Below are positions 58,810-64,000 of a stretch of 64,000 nucleotides of DNA, piece after piece. The notes under the pieces are model-generated. The model did not search any database, was not told the origin of the DNA, and saw only the letters and a list, made by a program, of their open reading frames with translations. The DNA lies in contig CM050653.1 in the NCBI GenBank assembly GCA_027574665.1, positions 41,118,118 to 41,182,117 of the forward strand, given 5' to 3'. Both the position numbers and the translations under genes were made by a program. Positions within the stretch are counted from its first letter, which is position 1; the number at the start of each line of letters is the position of its first letter. Origin of the DNA: Rhynochetos jubatus. Taxonomy: Eukaryota; Chordata; Aves; Eurypygiformes; Rhynochetidae.

Positions 58810-60055
58810 AGTTACATTCCTTTAATATTTCACATAAATATCTGCAGTATTCTTTTTTTTCCTGATGTAGCATGAAATCTGTGCTTGACTGCATCACTTA
58901 ATCTAACTCTCCACTGGGGCAGAAATGGGGATGATTACCTGGACTAAATGGCACCATCAGATGCCCAATCCACAAGTCGCTTTACTACTACAGTGCCAAC
59001 ATGCTATGGGAAATCTGAAGCAGACATTACTCTCAGAAGGGCTATAAGTTTCAGCTGTGGATGTTACAATCAAAACTAGTAAGAATGAGTTGGAACTTAA
59101 TCAAGATGACAGTTTTGCTTGAAGCTAAGGTGGTGAAGAGAAAATGATGACCTAGAGCCATCTCATGAGCAAGTAGATCAAACACAGTATGTTGTGTTGA
59201 CAGAAACATCAAAATGAAGAGTCAAAGAGTGTTTTAACAAATAAATAATGCCTAGCTTTGATCATGTATATAATACATCAAATATATTTTGATTGGAAAG
59301 AGCTGGATGGACATACATGGTGCACTCAAGCCTATATTCCTTCAAAATTATCTTTGCTTTGCTTCTTCTTACAACTTAAGCTGATGAAAGTCTCTACACC
59401 AAAGTTTGAAACTAAGGTGAGATTTTTAAATCATCTTCCAGCTATTCGTCTCCTTCTTGATAGCTTAAAAATTATCTATACTGATCCTGAAGAAGTAGGC
59501 ATACGTTAGCTGATCCTGACACTAATTATCTACAATTATAGAAGCTTTCTGTAAAGACATCTTCAACTGCACACAAACAACACCTTTTTAAGATTCAAGT
59601 TGTACTTACCACTTCAGAATGGCTTCTTATTTTTGTATACCTCTACCTGTGTGGACCAGGGACAGAGTAACAGTGAGGGGAGATGAGGAGAGAAAGGGGG
59701 GAAAAAAGAACATTCCTAACTACAGTACCACATTTTTGTTTTCAGGAAACTTTGCCTTTAGTGTCACAGACCGAAGAGATACAAGTAAGCTCACATCATA
59801 CTGGAAAAAAGCTCTTCCATAATTATATTTTCTCTGAACTCAGTAATTTATGTCACTGCTAATGACAGAAGAATTTGGTCCCTGAAGATTTAGGTGCTTG
59901 TTTAAATTTTCTCCCATTAAAGCACTTGAAACAAAACCCTCTTTTTATTCGACTTTGTGACATTCACCAACTTAAAGACGACCTCCCCTACATTCTACAA
60001 AGAATACCTGGGTTAATTGCTTGATAAAATTATATTTATTGTAGCCCAAGGGTTT
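58810..60055. other. Unassigned stretch
   Basis: No gene is recognised. The 83-codon plus frame 59258-59509 contains no motif. Confidence 0.5.
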
Positions 60056-60059
60056 CTAG

Positions 60060-60112
60060 AATTAAGCACCTAATAGGTGATTAGGTTAAGCACTGGTGGT
60101 TAGGTGCTTAAG
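60060..60112. mobile_element. 12-bp perfect inverted repeat; palindromic element remnant
   Basis: TTAAGCACCTAA at 60062-60073 and TTAGGTGCTTAA at 60100-60111 are exact reverse complements. The 26-base spacer contains another TTAAGCAC. This TTAAGCAC-rich hairpin is the core pattern of old palindromic amniote repeats. Confidence 0.6.
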
Positions 60113-60114
60113 AG

Positions 60115-60595
60115 TAAAACACACAGAAGCATGGGTCTCATATGTATGCTGAATAAACCAAGGCCAGAGTGTATATGTCTTCCATTGTGTAACACTGAAT
60201 GTGCAGTTAAATTAGGAACAATAGGTATTCATAAATCAGCATGAGTGCCCATGAGAAACAAGTCTTCTAATTAAATAAAAAGAGAATCAGTGTTCCTTGT
60301 TCCGGGAATTGTTATTCATTATTGAGGCAGAATATATTGATAGCTAGTAGGGAGATATTTTTTTGTTCTAAGAATTATTTGGTCTATTTACCAAAAACAA
60401 CCTCCTTCCTACACATCATTAAAGTTAATTTAAAGAAATAATTGATTTGGATGGAAATTACATACATGCTTTCTAAAAAGAAGCTTTAAAAGTGCTATTA
60501 TAGAAAAAATAAATCTTTGTGAACAGAATAAAACAAAATTAAAAGTAGTATTTGCATGGAAAGCATTGTGGTATTTAATTCTGATTTGCTTTTAA
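60115..60595. other. AT-rich unassigned stretch
   Basis: Unique AT-rich sequence with TAATT cores around 60420-60450. Nothing is assignable. Confidence 0.5.
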
Positions 60596-60598
60596 GCT

Positions 60599-60672
60599 AA
60601 AAAAAAAAAAAAAAAACCAAAAAACCAACCCCCCAAAAAACCCCATTGAAAACCAGACCCAACAAAAAACCA
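60599..60672. repeat. Poly(A) run and A/C-rich low-complexity tract
   Basis: Eighteen A bases are followed by alternating A and C runs (CCAACCCCCCAAAAAACCCC). No gene copy or SINE is visible upstream. Confidence 0.9.
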
Positions 60673-61059
60673 AGATAGACATTCATATCCTTCCTGGGAG
60701 AGAAAATTCTGTAATGATATAAAGAAAAAGGGGGGTTAGATTTCTTTTTTCCACAATACTTCAGAATTTGAGTGGAAACTATTCAAAGTATTCACTACTC
60801 AGTGAGTAAATGTGACTTTAGGATAGCTTCATAATTTATAATTTTCTGATCCTGATGCTTGATGCCTATAGACTTGCAAGTGCAGTGAGTTACACATTTT
60901 CCCATCACCTCATCAGGAGAAGACAGAAAGCAGCACACTAATGTTTTCTAACTTGCATCTTGCTAACCTAACTTTTATTCATCCATTATGAAGCCTTGCA
61001 GTTCTTCAAGTACAAAGAACTTGAGTAGGTTATACTTGGTAGTAAAGTCAATAACGTCT

Positions 61060-61270
61060 ACATTTCAAATTATGGTGACATTAAACATCACATTTGCTTT
61101 AACATCTTCAAAAACGAACTAGAAAAATTCTAAAGAAACTTTCAGAAATTTGATTGCAAGTCGGCCATTTAAAGAAATCAGCAGTTATCGAAACAATTTT
61201 TAGTATGCCAGATTGACTGATTGAATCACATTAATTGCAGATTGAAGGAAGTAACTACGTGTTTCCTGTC
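61060..61270. promoter_or_regulatory. Conserved-noncoding-like segment (weak candidate)
   Basis: Non-repetitive A/T-rich sequence with TTAATTGCAG, GATTGACTGATTGAATCAC and several AAATTTGATTG-type motifs. There is no coding frame. The impression is textural only. Confidence 0.13.
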
Positions 61271-61274
61271 CAAA

Positions 61275-61770
61275 GCATAAGTATTTAGATCACCAGTCTA
61301 GGAATCATGTTCTGTCCTCACAGTTAATCTGAATTCCCTTTTAAGGCATGTTAATCTCTTGTGTAGACACCCTTATACGGCCTTGAGTTGCCTTTAAAAT
61401 TCTATCTTCTGTTTCACTCGAACTACCTGCACAATAGTTAATACATGTAAACTCTAGTTAATTTTCCTTTACGTCCCTTGATGTACAAGTTCAAAGGAGG
61501 GAAATCCCACAAAGGCCTCACTTTGGATGAGGCTAAAACTAAATTTTGAGATTGTCCTCTAGAGTAGTTCCACATTAATGAATATTAAGCTGCCAGGGCA
61601 CCTTGCTTGCCTATCTACCACACAAGCTGAAACATATAGTGTATCTACATGACACATTTGAAACTTTTAGTCTGATTTAACTACACTTTGTCATGAGCAG
61701 TATTTTAGGGTATAAAGGCACATTTTTGCTATAAATCCTTTTTTTAAATAGACTTAATGGTTTTTGGATT
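61275..61770. other. Unassigned stretch
   Basis: No gene or repeat recognised. Confidence 0.5.
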
Positions 61771-61775
61771 AGTAT

Positions 61776-61794
61776 CACACACACCCCCCCCCCC
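61776..61794. repeat. (CA)n and C run
   Basis: Four CA units are followed by a run of eleven C. Confidence 0.9.
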
Positions 61795-61799
61795 AACTG

Positions 61800-64000
61800 A
61801 GCCAGCTTCTAGTCGTAAAATTTGGGCCTGTGAATCATAGCTCAAAAGATAACATTTGCTTAACATTTCCCTTTAAGTTCCTTAAAGGAAGGAAGAGTTA
61901 GTACTTGAATAGTCTGGGTTGAAAGTCCTCAAGTGAAGAAAAATGTTATGTTTTGAACATTCTGGTTCCAGCTGTTGTCTTTTACTGAAGCTTTCTATGT
62001 CCCGCCAGATACATTACATCTCTGGGTTTTGTGCCTTAGTAGTGTTCTTCCACTACAGTGTCAGTAACTTGGAAATGAGGTAACAGGTATTGCACCAGCT
62101 CTTTCTGTCATTTAACTCTGGTCAAACTAAAAACATGATGGAATTTCTAAAGCAACCTGTCTTCTATTGCCACCACAAGTCTAAGACACTTTCGAAAAAT
62201 CTTACCCTAGGATTTCAGATCACGAGTCCTGCTGGCACTCAGTCAGTGTAACAGTGAAGTTATCCTGCTCCAGTCATAACTCTTGAAGTTGAAATTTGGT
62301 CTCCATTATCGTTATTCTGTGGCACCTTCTAGAAGATTTAGTGATTTTAGTCATTCATCAATGTGCTTTGTGGATTTTTTTCCACAGAGCTCTCTTTACT
62401 GGTATTTTGTATCTTTTACCATGTGGCAGGCTTTTCCTACAAAGGTTCTTTTAAGCGACCACTAAAGAAAAACTACTAAGTCTCCAAGTGTTCATATAGC
62501 TCTACCTTCAAACCTGGTGTGGGTCACTGTCACTTTATTCCATTCCAAAAATAATAATTAAGGAAATGTTCCTGACACTTTCGTATGCCTGGTTTTAGGT
62601 GATTTTGGTGACACATCAAAAAGAGAGAACCCAGAAGCACAAGGAGATAAAAGCACAGTATTATTAGGTCCAATCATGTAGCATTAAAAGAACTTCTGAG
62701 GGCTGCTTTTCCAGGACATTGTGTTACTCTTAAACTTCCAAAAAACCCAGAACAGTAACAGACCACACAGCAGGGACCATCAAGGACTTTTATACCTTTT
62801 AAGATCTCTCATATTCAGGCCCATAAACTTCATTATTTTAATGGCTATTGTAATGCTGTGGTTTTTTTCTCTGTCAGCAGCATTTTCTACAGATTAAACT
62901 CATAGCCCATGTGTGAGAATTTATGGAACAATTCATACAGAATTTTGCCATCATGTCACAGAGGACACACATTGTCACTGCCATTGTACCCAACTCCAAA
63001 CACAGGATGCTGATCCCTTGAGCGTGCAGCACCAACTAACAGCATTTTACAAGACAGAAGAAAGAAGTTTAAAGAAACTGAATTTAACAAGAGAAAAAAT
63101 AACCATACCAAAAAACAACGAAAATTAACTCAAGCAAGCATAGCTAAACTGAAACCCATTAAAACGAAAAGATTAGGATGACATGACTATTTTTTCCCCC
63201 CATTGTTAAATGTAAACTAAGCTATGGTCAAAAAGTCGTGGAGGACGAGAGGGGGAAGTTGTGGATGATTACTGTATTCTTTACTGCGTCCCCTCTCCAT
63301 CCTGGTGAGCTGGAACATCAGTGCAGTTCTCATGCCAGCTTCCAAGTAAACAACACGCACTTCCTGGCTATCTCTAATCTGGGCAGCAATGTGTGTGAAG
63401 GGAGAGTGCTGAGTGATCTGTGGTTCTGACCAGGTATCCTGTTTTGACAAGGGTGTTTGTCCTTTACCCAACATATTGCAGAAGTTATTCTTGACATTTC
63501 TGTGCTATTTTTTTTTTTGGGGAAAGGCCTAATTAGGTCTTTTGGGAAAGTTTTAATTTGGATTACTGAGAAGCGTAGAGGGCCAGAGGTAACAATTAAA
63601 AAACAACAAAAAAAGAAACTGCATGGATAAAATGTATTCTGCATTCAACATTTTAAATTACAGTTAATTAAAAGATATTCTCTTTCCCCTAATTAATATT
63701 TACACTATGTATTACTTGACAGTCTGTGATTCAAAAGCAAGTTTTAAATTTGCTTCTGAAAGTTTTTGAGGAGCTAACAGAATTGTTTTAGCAGCTAGCT
63801 TACCTTTCCATTCAATAAAAGAGCTATTCAGAAATTATTTTCATCAAAAGACTTTGACTTCGGCAAATGGCCATTAAGTAAATCCCTGACCCATGTTAAG
63901 TAATGCTTCTAGTGAAGCTCTGCTGGCAACAGCAAAATTCTGAAACAAATTTAAAACCAATGCTCAGATTGGTGTAATTAATGATCTAATACTTGGATGA
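61800..64000. other. Unassigned intergenic/intronic stretch
   Basis: No recognisable gene, RNA or transposon. Frames are under 105 codons (for example 63330-63644, minus) and carry no motif. Confidence 0.5.

Noticed and set aside
1-64000. CRISPR arrays, tRNA or rRNA genes, operons, bacterial or phage systems
   Set aside because: No spaced direct-repeat array, no cloverleaf pattern and no tandem long frames were found. The CR1, LTR and MIR-like content indicates bird DNA.

Overview
This window looks like vertebrate, specifically bird, intergenic or intronic DNA. The evidence is its repeats. It is AT-rich, has no compact gene arrangement, and carries several 5'-truncated CR1 LINE copies of clearly different ages plus one degenerate LTR. 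I recognise that LTR as an ERVL-type family common in Neoaves and do not associate it with the chicken, so a neoavian bird is the best guess. That assignment is from memory of the families, not from a database search.

I found no intact, recognisable protein-coding gene. The longest open frames are about 140-157 codons, which is near what chance allows over six frames of a 64 kb AT-rich window. None shows a family motif except the CR1 reverse-transcriptase tail at 5474-5908 (minus strand). The best non-transposon coding candidate is at the left edge (47-741, plus). It is an extended reading frame behind a good splice-acceptor-like sequence, broken by an in-frame TGA and then a TAA with a frameshift. 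It is probably a pseudogene or a decayed terminal exon. Six weaker exon-like frames lie on the minus strand (13.8, 14.4, 16.7, 38.3-38.6, 41.2-41.4 and 53.0-53.2 kb), most of them preceded by an acceptor-like sequence.

Layout: 0-0.75 kb, pseudogene-like frame. 5.03-5.88 kb, CR1 (minus). 8.05-8.49 kb, a GC-richer pocket with few stops. 9.58-10.29 kb, a dense patch with a short tandem duplication, a perfect hairpin, a conserved-looking AT-rich stretch, a MIR-like SINE and a palindromic repeat. 13.27-13.36 kb, a CR1 3' tail (plus). 20.9-21.9 kb, an unexplained block with a 139-codon minus-strand frame. 24.3 kb, MIR-like. 28.0-28.3 and 34.5-34.9 kb, regulatory-looking AT-rich stretches. 37.7 and 44.9 kb, palindromic repeat remnants. 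40.06-40.87 kb, CR1 (plus) with a broken RT active-site region. 51.4-51.6 kb, MIR (plus). 56.4-57.0 kb, solo LTR (minus). 57.1-57.25 kb, MIR-like (minus). 58.0-58.8 kb, a very old CR1 (plus). 60.06-60.11 kb, a 12-bp inverted repeat. Simple repeats are scattered throughout.

I see no operon, CRISPR array, tRNA, rRNA or defence-like gene cluster, and no convincing new biological system. The most useful leads are the left-edge broken gene, the two minus-strand terminal-exon candidates at 38.3 and 41.2 kb, and the set of very old palindromic and MIR-like elements. These need alignment to other bird, crocodile and turtle genomes.
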